64,000 nt of DNA from Exiguobacterium sp. 9-2. GTDB lineage: Bacteria > Bacillota > Bacilli > Exiguobacteriales > Exiguobacteriaceae. Position numbers and translations under genes: made by a program. This document shows positions 43,484-52,007 of this stretch, piece by piece. Below the pieces are notes generated by a model. That model saw only the letters and a program-made list of their open reading frames with translations, did not search any database and was not told the DNA's origin. How positions within the stretch are numbered: position 1 is the stretch's first letter; each line of letters starts with the position of its first letter. Location: the NCBI RefSeq assembly GCF_036287235.1, contig NZ_CP142850.1, positions 1,195,127 through 1,259,126 of the forward strand, written 5' to 3'.

Positions 43484-44287
43484 TCATAACTCTAAGTCTT
43501 TCTCTTCGTCCATCCAAGACAACAGATCCTCTGCATCAAGATCGTCACCTTTGCTGAGGATCAAGGCAGTGACGACATCTCGTTTCTGGTCTAATAAATC
43601 CGGGTTGTTCGTCAAGACTTCCATGAGGTAATACGCATAAGAGCCAAGGAAATCAGGCTGGTCGTTTCGTTCGATCAGTGTCATGAACGCTTCGATGAGT
43701 TCTTCTTGTTCTTCATCGAGAATCATCCAGTGGGAGTAGGCGAGGAGTTTTTCGTTTTCATCATCTCCACGGAGAATGTCCTTGATTTCAGGTAACGTCA
43801 GAAATACGACATCCGGCATGACGACTTCCGGAACATCGCTACTCAGCTTCGTTAACCACTCGTCGTAGGTTGACGCAACGAAATGGGGCGTCTCGTCCGA
43901 AATGTCGAGACACCAGACAGTCGGCTCAGTATCTTCCGTAAAGTGGAAGTACCAAAAATAGCTACCTTCTCCTTCAGCGAACATCATGACGTTCCCTTCG
44001 ACGTCCCATTCCCGGAGGACCGACAATTCGTCCAGATACCGCTCGAATGTCAATGATGTCATCGAGCAGAGCGGAAGATGTAGACCCGTTTCTTCGTCCG
44101 ACCATGTATTCTCGAACTCGACCATCACGACCTTCGCTTCTGGAACACCACCGTTTTGCTTTCGCATCTGTTTAAGGTAGCGAGCGGGGAGTCGACCGCT
44201 GACGGCTTGCTCGATTCGTGTGATGTCTGTTTCGTTGACTGAAATGATCGTTTCTTCTTGTAGATCTTCATCCCAAAATGGCATCAT
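43484..44287 (-). CDS. SMI1/KNR4 (SUKH) family protein
   Basis: A 267-residue acidic protein. The N-terminal 140 residues look like the SUKH fold: ITRIEQAVSGRLPARYLKQMRKQNGGVPE, then EGNVMMFAEGEGSYFWYFHF and TPHFVASTYDEWLTKL, the typical 'NGG...' and 'SF.EWL' landmarks. The rest is a helical Glu/Asp-rich tail. SUKH proteins are often immunity proteins against contact-dependent toxins, but no toxin gene is adjacent. GGAAGGT precedes the ATG at 44285-44287. The upstream gene on the same strand is separated by a terminator. Confidence 0.8.
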   Translation of the reverse strand: MMPFWDEDLQEETIISVNETDITRIEQAVSGRLPARYLKQMRKQNGGVPEAKVVMVEFENTWSDEETGLHLPLCSMTSLTFERYLDELSVLREWDVEGNVMMFAEGEGSYFWYFHFTEDTEPTVWCLDISDETPHFVASTYDEWLTKLSSDVPEVVMPDVVFLTLPEIKDILRGDDENEKLLAYSHWMILDEEQEELIEAFMTLIERNDQPDFLGSYAYYLMEVLTNNPDLLDQKRDVVTALILSKGDDLDAEDLLSWMDEEKDLEL

Positions 44288-44355
44288 ATGACCTTCCTTA
44301 CTATGTAATGATTGATGTAGACCTTGATTATACGCAATATGTTTGGAAAATGTTT

Positions 44356-44391
44356 CAAAAAAAGACCCTATCCATTAAGGAAGGGTCTATT
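44356..44391 (-). terminator. Terminator of the DUF1643-like gene
   Basis: On the minus strand TAGACCC and AGGGTCT pair with an interrupted loop and are followed by seven T. Confidence 0.83.
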
Positions 44392-44394
44392 GTG

Positions 44395-44976
44395 TCATTT
44401 ACGACGCAATTTTTTTGCTTTTTGTTTCATGTCGTTATACGTGATCATCGGGCTATCGTCCATCGTCAAGCGCAGATGGTTCGGTTCACCTTTGTTCGTG
44501 ATGCCGGAGCAATAGAGAATGTCTGCATACTGATCAAACAGTTCCTCATATGCCGGCAGGTGGTGCATCAGGCGACCAGGCGATCCCCAGCCACAGAGGA
44601 CGACGCCATTTTTTGCTTTGACTTCAGCAAGTGTCTTCGCGACGAACTCGTAGTTCGTCTCATCGAAGCTCGCTTGCGCGAACGGCAGATCCTCGCTGAC
44701 GAGCAGATCCGGCATCAAACTGATGATGTCATATTGTTTGACGGGGTCACTGACATACTTCTTCATCAAATTGTATGCACGTTGTGTCGTCGTTCCAGAG
44801 AGAAAGGCATCCGTCGTCCGTGGTGTGTAGATTAAAGCGGCGACGTGCGTCCCTTCTGCGATGTCGTCAAAGATGTAGCTGCGTAAATAGCGTTTCGTCT
44901 TGTCTCGATCAAACGTCGTCTGGACGCGGATCGACGATTCCTCAATCAAGAGTTCGGAAGAATCGGCTGGTGTCAT
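44395..44976 (-). CDS. DUF1643-like protein
   Basis: A 193-residue cytoplasmic protein. RYLRSYIFDD, AALIYTPRTTDAFLSGTTTQRAYNL, YDIISLMPDLL and NGVVLCGWGSPG, then LYCSGITNKGEPNHL, follow the DUF1643 order (F-x-L-W-NPS, D.T...., NL.....T...., G.....GHP). Function is unknown; members sometimes sit in mobile or phage regions. AAAGGAGG precedes the ATG. It lies just after the transglycosylase gene on the same strand (15 bp), so both may share a transcript. Confidence 0.7.
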   Translation of the reverse strand: MTPADSSELLIEESSIRVQTTFDRDKTKRYLRSYIFDDIAEGTHVAALIYTPRTTDAFLSGTTTQRAYNLMKKYVSDPVKQYDIISLMPDLLVSEDLPFAQASFDETNYEFVAKTLAEVKAKNGVVLCGWGSPGRLMHHLPAYEELFDQYADILYCSGITNKGEPNHLRLTMDDSPMITYNDMKQKAKKLRRK

Positions 44977-44991
44977 GGGTGGTGCCTCCTT

Positions 44992-45675
44992 TTAATTGGT
45001 CAAACGTGAGCTGATGCGAAGGAAGAATGCGAGTGTCTTCTTCTTGATGTCGAGGTCGTTCGCATCGATCGCCTCGACGTGTTGCTGGTAACGATCATAT
45101 TGGGCGAGCACGTCAGAAACATATTGTTCACTGCGATTGTATTCAAACAGTGCTGTCGCGAGCGTGTCTCGGTCTGATGTCTTCGTAACATCGTGTTGCT
45201 TCAGGTATTTCGCTGCCGTGTGGGCGCTGTCGACGAGACTCGTCGGATCGGCTTTCCCGTCGCCGTCCGCGTCCACTCCGAGACCCCCATACTTCTTGAT
45301 GGCTTCCGGATCCGTCACGTCGATGCCGTCATGCTCGATGTCACCGAGCGACGTGCCACCTTCGTATCCCCAACCGACCCATGTTTTCGGCATGAATTGG
45401 AACGGACCGATGGCGCCAACGGACGATTGCATCGCTGACGAGTTCGAGAAGATTGTCTCGACGCGATGAATGGAGGCGAGTAGCTTCCAGTCGATGCCGT
45501 AACGTGCCGCGGCTTGTTCGTAGATGTCGATGTTCTCGGCAGGTACGCCATGCTGTCCATAATACGTACGATACATTTCATTTTGAACACGTTCCCGATT
45601 TTGCCAGTAGATGAAGCTACTGACGATGAGGGCGAACAGTACGAACAAGATGCTGATTCGAAAAACTTTTCGCAT
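44992..45675 (-). CDS. Lytic murein transglycosylase (SLT/MltB-like)
   Basis: A 227-residue membrane-anchored enzyme that cleaves peptidoglycan to anhydromuropeptides. An N-terminal helix (VFRISILFVLFALIVSSFIYW) is followed by a lysozyme-like domain with the catalytic glutamate in SIHRVETIFSN, GAIGPFQFMPKTWVGWG, and a calcium-type loop DADGDGKADP as in MltB. The AAKYLKQHDV and FEYNRSEQYV segments close the fold. The ATG at 45673-45675 follows AGAGGAGAG. First of a probable two-gene unit with the DUF1643-like gene. Confidence 0.9.
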   Translation of the reverse strand: MRKVFRISILFVLFALIVSSFIYWQNRERVQNEMYRTYYGQHGVPAENIDIYEQAAARYGIDWKLLASIHRVETIFSNSSAMQSSVGAIGPFQFMPKTWVGWGYEGGTSLGDIEHDGIDVTDPEAIKKYGGLGVDADGDGKADPTSLVDSAHTAAKYLKQHDVTKTSDRDTLATALFEYNRSEQYVSDVLAQYDRYQQHVEAIDANDLDIKKKTLAFFLRISSRLTN

Positions 45676-45782
45676 ATTGTTCTCTCCTCTGTTTAGGATT
45701 CCACTGAATGGTATCATATTTTAGTAGGGTCTAATAGCACTTTCTGTGACGGGAGTGTGGAATCAAAAAAGGAGTCGAAGTC

Positions 45783-46457
45783 ATGTATCTCTTCGTAAAT
45801 GGGTTTTTACTCGGATTACTCGTCGTCCTTTCGATCATCGCGGCGGTCCGTCCGGTCGATTTGACGATCGTTCCTCGCAAGGAATTCTACCCCTCGATGG
45901 TCCAGTCGAGCGGGATCTTATGTTTGTTGCTCGTCGGTGGAACGCTGGTCAGCGGTACGCTGTTACCGGAAATCGGCTTGACGTTTTTTGTCCCAAGTGG
46001 ACCAGTCTGGTACGCGACGATAGGACTGATCGTCTTTCTCTGTATCGTCTTGCTTTTGACAGCGACCGTTCCAGCGTTTCGCAAACGTTTATTGCCGCTC
46101 TATCAAAGTGAGGCGGAGCGACTGATTCTGCCGCGAACGAAAGAGGAGCGGACCGGATTCCAAATGGTCGCGCTGATGGCAGGAGTGACGGAAGAGTTGA
46201 TTTATCGCGGGTTTCTCTTCCATACGCTCGGATTATTTTTACCGTTCTCTGAAGTCAGCTTCGTCTGGATCGGTGCCATCCTGTTCGGGATTGCCCATCG
46301 CTATCAAGGGTGGTTCGCGATTCTCGTGACAGGACTGATCGGAGCGGGATTCGGCTACTTGTATCTAGCGCTCGAGACGCTCTGGCCGCTGATCATCATC
46401 CATGTCTTGATTGACCTTGTTGCCGTCTACATCTACAAGGACGATGTTAATTCTTGA
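45783..46457 (+). CDS. CPBP family intramembrane protease
   Basis: A 224-residue membrane protein of the CAAX-protease/bacteriocin-processing family. The catalytic EELIYRG (EExxxR) and the FGIAHRYQG histidine motif are both present within six to seven helices. Such proteins process prenylated or bacteriocin-type substrates or give self-immunity, but no bacteriocin gene is adjacent. Its ribosome binding site is AAAGGAG. Monocistronic. Confidence 0.9.
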   Translation: MYLFVNGFLLGLLVVLSIIAAVRPVDLTIVPRKEFYPSMVQSSGILCLLLVGGTLVSGTLLPEIGLTFFVPSGPVWYATIGLIVFLCIVLLLTATVPAFRKRLLPLYQSEAERLILPRTKEERTGFQMVALMAGVTEELIYRGFLFHTLGLFLPFSEVSFVWIGAILFGIAHRYQGWFAILVTGLIGAGFGYLYLALETLWPLIIIHVLIDLVAVYIYKDDVNS

Positions 46458-46604
46458 CATCGTCAAAAAGCGTTGAATTTGGTAGACTGAATGTCAAGCG
46501 AAGTTATCGTTTAAATTGGTCAAGTTGACGGTTGCAGAACAGGTCAAATGACAGGTAGAATGAGAAGGTAAACGCTTACACATCAAAAGGAGATGGATGA
46601 AACC

Positions 46605-47027
46605 ATGCGAACGATCACTTCCACTGGCGAGCGAAAGAAGACGAGTTGGACATTGAATATCGGCAATCAGCCACATTTGATGATGGATGGTGTGACAGAA
46701 CAAACGCTTGATGCCGAACAACGTGTCGTCTATAACGAATTTTTAATTCCGACGACGGACACTTTGATTCATCGGTTCAAAGCCCGCTTCCCGAACCATC
46801 TCTGCGAGAACGGGTATGATGTGTATGGCGCTGCCGCTTTTGACGAACAGGTCGTCGAACTGATCTCGAATTGGTTCATCGAGCTGGTCACCGTCTTAAC
46901 AGCGATGCAGCGGACGAAAGGCATTCAGCATGTCCAGATTGAAGGCGGTGTCGCAAAACGGACCGACTTCTTACCGACCGTGCGTCGGACATGCCGGGCA
47001 CTGGAGTCAACGATTGATATTTATTGA
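46605..47027 (+). CDS. Hypothetical protein
   Basis: A 140-residue soluble protein I do not recognise. It is Thr/Arg-rich at the start (TITSTGERKKTSWTLNIGNQPHLMMDGVTEQT) and helical near the end (VVELISNWFIELVTVLTAMQ). The ATG at 46605 is taken with AAAAGGAG at 46585-46592; spacing of twelve is long, and the ATG at 46593, which touches the site, is less likely. GGTAAACGCTTACA at 46567-46580 matches a cre core with one mismatch. Confidence 0.6.
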   Translation: MRTITSTGERKKTSWTLNIGNQPHLMMDGVTEQTLDAEQRVVYNEFLIPTTDTLIHRFKARFPNHLCENGYDVYGAAAFDEQVVELISNWFIELVTVLTAMQRTKGIQHVQIEGGVAKRTDFLPTVRRTCRALESTIDIY

Positions 47028-47045
47028 AGCACCAGTCACGTGTTC

Positions 47046-47081
47046 AGAGGGGGCGTCCATTAGGGCGTCCTCTCTTTTTTT
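47046..47081 (+). terminator. Intrinsic terminator
   Basis: AGAGGGGGCGTCC and GGGCGTCCTCTCT form a 13 bp stem with three G-T pairs and an ATTA loop, followed by a T run. Confidence 0.88.
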
Positions 47082-47128
47082 AATCAACGAATCGAGAGAA
47101 TTCGACGTCGTGAAAACAGCGTGCACTT

Positions 47129-47237
47129 TTTTGTTCATCTCGAATCGTTTTCCTGGGACAAGCATCGCGCCGCTTCACTTCGTTGCAGGGTCGCTCCTGC
47201 TTGTTTTTCCTTAGGAAGCGATTTCGAGTGAACAAAA
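47129..47237. repeat. Dispersed hairpin element, copy B
   Basis: Second copy of the element at 37884-37991. The arms are CTCGAATCGTTTTCCTGGGA and its partner TTCCTTAGGAAGCGATTTCG. The outermost stem is TTTTGTTCA with TGAACAAAA, perfectly paired although different from copy A. The inner GCAGG/CCTGC hairpin is unchanged. It lies between two terminators in a 414 bp intergenic stretch. Confidence 0.85.
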
Positions 47238-47289
47238 CGTCTCACTTCTTTCATAAATTAAAAAGCAAAAACGAAGTCGAATACTCGCG

Positions 47290-47319
47290 GAGTCGGACGG
47301 GATTGTCCGGCTCTTTTTT
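47290..47319 (+). terminator. Intrinsic terminator
   Basis: GAGTCGGAC and GTCCGGCTC form a 9 bp stem (one G-T), followed by six T. It follows the repeat and no gene lies between it and the terminator at 47046, so it is likely a read-through stop. Confidence 0.85.
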
Positions 47320-47351
47320 CATTTTCTGGATAACATGAGGAAAAAAACAAG

Positions 47352-47414
47352 TTGACGCTAGACTGTATGGCATGTACCATACAGTTAACAGATGTACTAT
47401 TGTCTTAATACAAT
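47352..47414 (+). promoter_or_regulatory. Promoter region with operator, ABC cluster
   Basis: ACTGTATGG, CATGTA, CCATACAGT (47362-47385) is a perfect 9 bp inverted repeat. It overlaps two possible promoters: TTGACG (47352-47357) with TACCAT (47375-47380), and TTAACA (47385-47390) with TACAAT (47409-47414, 18 bp spacer), the better one. The symmetry and position suggest a repressor operator, for example of GntR/YtrA type, but the regulator is not in the window. Confidence 0.6.
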
Positions 47415-47440
47415 GGTGATAATCAAGGAGGGTGAATCCG

Positions 47441-48121
47441 ATGCTTGAGGTAAAAGGGTTACAGAAGCGATATGGACGAAAAAAACAGGTCTTACGTGAC
47501 GTGACGTTCTCCGTCGGTCTAAACGAAGTGACATGTTTGATCGGCTTGAACGGGGAAGGGAAGTCGACGATCCTAAAAGCAATTCTCGGTCTGATTCCGG
47601 TGGATGCCGGTACGGTGACGGTCGACGGTAAAACATCGCGCGACAAAATTGCGTTCGTGCCTGATCTTCAGACGATGCCGAGCTACATGACGATCGGACA
47701 AGCGCTCGCATATATGGCAGATCATTATCCGGACTGGAATCAAGAGACAGCGGAACGGTTACTGCAGACGTTCCAGCTGTTTACGACGGATAAAATGGCG
47801 AACTTATCAAAAGGGAACAAAGCGAAGTTCAATCTCGTCTTAGGATTCGCCCTCGATCGTCCATACATATTACTCGACGAACCGCTCGCGGGAATCGATT
47901 TGTTCATGAAGGAACAGATTGCCTGGATTTTCTCAAGTGAGTTCATGGAAGGACGGAGTATCCTGATGACGACTCACGAAATCGCTGAAGTCGAGCAAGT
48001 GATCGACCGAGTGTTGTTCTTACGAGACGGTCAGATCGTCGAAGTCAAAGAGACGGATGAACTGCGAGGTCATCATCATCAATCGGTCCAAGACCGGATG
48101 CGGGAGGTATATCAAGGATGA
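47441..48121 (+). CDS. ABC transporter ATP-binding protein (YtrB-like)
   Basis: A 226-residue ATPase. The Walker A is GLNGEGKST (usually GPNGAGKST), the signature is LSKGNKAKF instead of LSGGQ, and the Walker B is YILLDEPLAGID. This degenerate signature is usual in the YtrB/YhcG group. AAGGAGG lies before the ATG at 47441. It overlaps the next permease by four bases. First gene of a six-gene cluster carrying two ABC modules. The substrate is unknown; related systems respond to cell-envelope antibiotics, and that link is inference. Confidence 0.88.
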   Translation: MLEVKGLQKRYGRKKQVLRDVTFSVGLNEVTCLIGLNGEGKSTILKAILGLIPVDAGTVTVDGKTSRDKIAFVPDLQTMPSYMTIGQALAYMADHYPDWNQETAERLLQTFQLFTTDKMANLSKGNKAKFNLVLGFALDRPYILLDEPLAGIDLFMKEQIAWIFSSEFMEGRSILMTTHEIAEVEQVIDRVLFLRDGQIVEVKETDELRGHHHQSVQDRMREVYQG

Positions 48122-48936
48122 AACGCTGGTTGTTATTAACGAATGAAGAACTGAAACGAAGTACGAAATTATTGGTGTTGTTGATTTCAGGGTTGATCGT
48201 CGCAGAAATCGCGTCACTGCTCTATCAGATTTACGATTATCAAAGCACGATCGAGAAAACGATGCGTATCGATCAGATTTCAGAAATGGATGCCATCGAA
48301 CAAGGCGGTGGTGCGTTGACTTTCGCACAAGCGATTGATTTTTACGATTCAATCATTGTATTAGCGATGGGGATGATCGTCTTGTTCGCGTTCTGGATTT
48401 GGTATCGCGACTGGGTGGGCGAGACGAAGTACATCTACCGGCTACTATTGTTACCGGGGTCACGTCGGGCGATTATTGCATCGAAAATGACGGCGCTCTT
48501 ACTTGTCGTTACGAGTTTGATCGGAATTCAGTGGGTGTTGCTGTTACTTAGTCGCAATCTTTACTTATGGCTGTTACCTGAACCGCAACAAGTTCCAGCA
48601 AGTATCGACGAGTATACGAGATTCCTGAGTGCCTTCTATACGATGTATCCAAGTGATGTTTTGTTCATTTTACTACTTGCTTTCATCGTCATCTCATTCG
48701 TCTTTTTAACGGTACTACTGGAGCGATCGCTCGGAAGAGGAAAAGCGATGTTACAGATTGGACTGTATGCTGTCATATTGATTGGCGGTTGGTTCGTCAT
48801 CGGATTACTATCAGCAGTATTTCCATACGATTTCGGGCAACTCCATGTTCAACTATACTTTGGATACGTCGTGCTCCTGACGCTTTACATATCCTACAAA
48901 AATCTACGATTAGTCCAGACGCGACTGTCAGTATAA
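48118..48936 (+). CDS. ABC-2 type permease
   Basis: A 272-residue membrane protein of six helices, with RWLLLTNEELKRSTKLLVLL at the N-terminus and KYIYRLLLLPGSRRAIIASKMTAL in the cytoplasmic loop, the signature region of ABC-2 permeases. It follows the ATPase with an ATGA overlap. It should form the channel of the first module; substrate unknown. Confidence 0.82.
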   Translation: MKRWLLLTNEELKRSTKLLVLLISGLIVAEIASLLYQIYDYQSTIEKTMRIDQISEMDAIEQGGGALTFAQAIDFYDSIIVLAMGMIVLFAFWIWYRDWVGETKYIYRLLLLPGSRRAIIASKMTALLLVVTSLIGIQWVLLLLSRNLYLWLLPEPQQVPASIDEYTRFLSAFYTMYPSDVLFILLLAFIVISFVFLTVLLERSLGRGKAMLQIGLYAVILIGGWFVIGLLSAVFPYDFGQLHVQLYFGYVVLLTLYISYKNLRLVQTRLSV

Positions 48937-48948
48937 GGAGAGAACTTC

Positions 48949-50022
48949 ATGAAACGATATCGACAACTCCTAGTAATCGGACTGATCAGTCTCGTAACGG
49001 TTGGCAGCTATATCGGTTATACGTGGACGATCAAAGACGCAGCCTTTTCCATCCAGACGGTTAGCGGGCAAACAACAAACAAAGAGTCGTTTACAGTTGA
49101 CTTGCATACAGAGGGTAAACGTTCTCAGATTTATGAAATTACGAATAAGGGTTCAGTAGATGGGCAGTCGAATAGCTACTTCAATCAGTTCTTTGGAACG
49201 AACAACCTTCCAGAAATACCGGACCGTTACTACGAATTCATTACGCAACAAGAGACGAATACGAGTGGAAATCAAACGCTGAATTATGCAATTCAGATCA
49301 AAAACAATCATTTGAAGTTCAAGATGTTCAACTATCAAACCAAAGAACTGTTCGAGAAGACGTTCGACTATCCTTCGAAGCTCGAGACGGGGATCGAGTT
49401 GCAAGCGAATGTCGTCGATAAGCAAGCGATGAAAGTCTATGTCCAGTTGGATCATATCGATCAACCGAAAGATACGAAGCTCGTCGTGTTGGATTTAGCG
49501 AATGGTACGGTGCAGGACATCGTTCTTCAAAAATCAGCTCCAGTGGATCGAGTACGTCAGTTTGTAGCTATCCATCAAAATGAAGTCGTTTATTCCGAGA
49601 GAGCATTCGAAAGTGATGGAAGTGAAGAACCCGAAGCATTCCATTTTCTTGATGACGGAAAAAGCGTTCGACCGATCAAAGCGTTGAATCAGCGGAACGT
49701 TAGTTATACGACGCATGAAAATGGACGATATCTCGTCGGGTTCCGTTTTCCAGAAGGAGACACGAAACGACTCGAGTGGTCGACATTCGATATGAAGACA
49801 AAACAACGATCCGAGCACAGCGTGACGAGTTCACTTGTATTGAGAAATGTCGAGTGGATGAACATGACGAATGACATGAAACTTTATCTGACGTCAGAGA
49901 CCAAAGGTGGGTTTCAAGTATCCATCGTCGATTTGAAACAGGATCGACTTCTCTATCAAGGAAAAATCGAGGACGCGAACCACCAGAAGAAAACGAGTAT
50001 TTCTAATTTTGTAGTGCAATGA
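48949..50022 (+). CDS. Exported protein of unknown function, within the ABC cluster
   Basis: A 357-residue protein with an N-terminal membrane helix (LLVIGLISLVTVGSYIGYTW) and a long extracellular part without recognised domain. It looks like repeated beta strands (FKMFNYQTKELFEKTFDY, KLVVLDLANGTVQDIVLQ, YLVGFRFPEGDTKRLEWSTF) and could be a propeller. There is no lipobox. It is tightly placed, 12 bp after the permease, and may be an accessory or sensor for the transporter. I cannot name a family. Confidence 0.75.
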   Translation: MKRYRQLLVIGLISLVTVGSYIGYTWTIKDAAFSIQTVSGQTTNKESFTVDLHTEGKRSQIYEITNKGSVDGQSNSYFNQFFGTNNLPEIPDRYYEFITQQETNTSGNQTLNYAIQIKNNHLKFKMFNYQTKELFEKTFDYPSKLETGIELQANVVDKQAMKVYVQLDHIDQPKDTKLVVLDLANGTVQDIVLQKSAPVDRVRQFVAIHQNEVVYSERAFESDGSEEPEAFHFLDDGKSVRPIKALNQRNVSYTTHENGRYLVGFRFPEGDTKRLEWSTFDMKTKQRSEHSVTSSLVLRNVEWMNMTNDMKLYLTSETKGGFQVSIVDLKQDRLLYQGKIEDANHQKKTSISNFVVQ

Positions 50023-50028
50023 AATGGA

Positions 50029-50060
50029 GGCGTCATACCGAAACCGGATGACGTCTTTTT
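50029..50060 (+). terminator. Mid-cluster terminator or attenuator
   Basis: GGCGTCAT and ATGACGTC form an 8 bp stem (one G-T) followed by five T, in the 54 bp between the first three and the last three genes. It may lower expression of the second module. Confidence 0.7.
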
Positions 50061-50076
50061 GAAAGGACAGAATGAT

Positions 50077-50958
50077 ATGAAACTAGAAATCGAACAGTTA
50101 TCGAAAATCTATCCGAATCGAAAACAAGCGTTGCAGGATATCACGTTGACACTGGAAGCCGGAGTGTATGCCTTGTTCGGCGAAAATGGAGCAGGGAAGA
50201 CGACGTTGATGAAGATTCTTGCTGGACTGTTACGTCCATCGCAAGGGGTGATTCGAGTCGATGGTCACGTCGTCTTACCGCTAGAAGAGACGTATCGCGA
50301 ACGAATCGGGTATTTGCCGCAAGAGACACCGCTTTACGGTGATTTCACGGCAACACAGTTTTTAACGTACTTGGCAACGGTCAAGGGCGTTCCTAAATCC
50401 GTCATCACCTCTCGCGTCGAGCAAGCCTTGATCGATGTGAATTTGCTAGAACAAAAAAATCAGAAACTACGTCGCTTCTCAGGTGGAATGAAACGACGGA
50501 TCGGGATCGCGCAACTACTGTTGAACGACCCGGACTTTTTGATCATCGATGAACCGACGGCAGGGCTTGATCCAAAAGAACGGATTCATTTTCGGAACGT
50601 CATCGCGACGATTGCGCGAAAACGAATCGTCTTACTGTCGACACATATCGTCTCGGATGTCGGATCAATCGCAAAGGAAATCATCCTAATGCAGCAAGGG
50701 AAGATTATCCGCCAAGCCAATCCCTATACCTTGCTCGATGAGATCGCGACTTCGATCTGGTCCGTCGATGTATCGGACGAGACATTGCTCATCTTGCAAG
50801 AGACGTACCAAATGGGTGCGATTCACCAAACGCGCTCTGGTAAAAATCGCGTCCGGATCATCTCGTCCGATCAACCGCATCCAGATGCGGTTCAGGAAGA
50901 GCCGCAACTAGAAGATTTATACCTTTATCACTTAGATGAACGGATGCGTGGCGCGTGA
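50077..50958 (+). CDS. ABC transporter ATP-binding protein, second module
   Basis: A 293-residue ATPase with canonical motifs: Walker A GENGAGKTTL, signature FSGGMKRRIGIAQ, Walker B FLIIDEPTAGLDP and switch STHIVSDV. The C-terminal 70 residues extend beyond the core (VDVSDETLLILQETYQMGA). AAAGGAC precedes the ATG at 50077. Its stop overlaps the ATG of the next permease (TGATG). Unlike the first module's ATPase, all residues are consensus, so the two modules are of different descent. Confidence 0.9.
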   Translation: MKLEIEQLSKIYPNRKQALQDITLTLEAGVYALFGENGAGKTTLMKILAGLLRPSQGVIRVDGHVVLPLEETYRERIGYLPQETPLYGDFTATQFLTYLATVKGVPKSVITSRVEQALIDVNLLEQKNQKLRRFSGGMKRRIGIAQLLLNDPDFLIIDEPTAGLDPKERIHFRNVIATIARKRIVLLSTHIVSDVGSIAKEIILMQQGKIIRQANPYTLLDEIATSIWSVDVSDETLLILQETYQMGAIHQTRSGKNRVRIISSDQPHPDAVQEEPQLEDLYLYHLDERMRGA

Positions 50959-52007
50959 TGTCGATGTTACGATTCGAATCATATAAATTATACAAATCGC
51001 TAATCGTCTGGTTGCTGTTGACCTTGATGGGAATCTTTTTCTTTCCAACATTAGTGGAACCTATTGATCATGTCGTCAAGTCCCGCTATTCTCCATTCGA
51101 AGGACCAGCGACAAAAGACGTCTTTAGGATGATTGAGGCAGATGGCAACATCATCAATGATCCAGATACACGAATGGGAGAAGACGACATATTTTACAAG
51201 AATGAAATCTATGCTCAAATCTTACATATGGAAGAAGCTCAAATTCAGCGGCAGCAACGCCTCGACGTTTTAAAAAGCGATACGTTCGAGCAAAAGCTCG
51301 TCAATCGTATCAACGTCGCATCGATTCGCTATCACGATCCGGCGGAAATCGTAGCGACGTTCGTCAATCAATCCGGACTCCTGTTCCCGTTGATCGCACT
51401 CCTACTCGTGACGATCAGTTATACACGTGAACGCATGACCGGAGTCGAACAGTACCAGTTGACGTCGCGGAATGGACGACACGTCTTATTACGTGCGAAA
51501 TGGATGGCTGCCGTTATGTACGTGACGATCATCCATGTGTTGACGTATCTTGCGACGATCTTAGTCGTCCGTTATCAACTCGGACCAATCGATTGGTCGG
51601 CACCGATGCAAGCGATGGACGGACTTGCTGCAGCACCGTATCCATTATCGATTGGTGGATATGTACTGTGTACGTTCATTTATCAGGAACTTGCCTTTGT
51701 GACGCTAGCGACAGCTATTTTATGTGCCTCGTTATTCGCGAAACAGTACAGTCACGCCTTCATTTACGTAATGATTTTGATCGGCTTACCATTGACGTAT
51801 GGTTACGTCATTCCGGATGTCTTTTTCCCAGAGTTCGTACAAATGCTGATCTTCTTTCTCCCAAGTCGTGGCGTCCTGACGCGTGAACTGTTCCAGACAG
51901 ACATACCGTTCGTCTTACCGATTTTTGTGATGCTCGTTTGGATGCTACTGATTGTCACCCTTTACGTATTCATGATGCGTTACGTTAAAAGGAGGGAGCT
52001 GACATGA
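50958..52007 (+). CDS. ABC-2 type permease, second module (a)
   Basis: A 349-residue protein with one N-terminal helix (LYKSLIVWLLLTLMGIFFFP), a ~120-residue extracellular segment (RYSPFEGPATKDVFR to YHDPAEIVATFVNQSG), then five helices, the layout of large ABC-2 permeases. TYTRERMTGVEQYQLTSRNGRHVLLRAKWMA is the coupling loop. The GTG at 50955 is an alternative start. It overlaps both neighbours, so it is co-translated. Confidence 0.82.
   Translation: MSMLRFESYKLYKSLIVWLLLTLMGIFFFPTLVEPIDHVVKSRYSPFEGPATKDVFRMIEADGNIINDPDTRMGEDDIFYKNEIYAQILHMEEAQIQRQQRLDVLKSDTFEQKLVNRINVASIRYHDPAEIVATFVNQSGLLFPLIALLLVTISYTRERMTGVEQYQLTSRNGRHVLLRAKWMAAVMYVTIIHVLTYLATILVVRYQLGPIDWSAPMQAMDGLAAAPYPLSIGGYVLCTFIYQELAFVTLATAILCASLFAKQYSHAFIYVMILIGLPLTYGYVIPDVFFPEFVQMLIFFLPSRGVLTRELFQTDIPFVLPIFVMLVWMLLIVTLYVFMMRYVKRRELT

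Noticed and set aside
44278-44835. Plus-strand open frame of 185 codons
   Set aside because: It is the antisense shadow of the DUF1643-like gene, with no site of its own.
46567-46580. GGTAAACGCTTACA as a cre site
   Set aside because: One mismatch in the core TG and an unknown gene downstream; kept only as a remark in that gene's entry.
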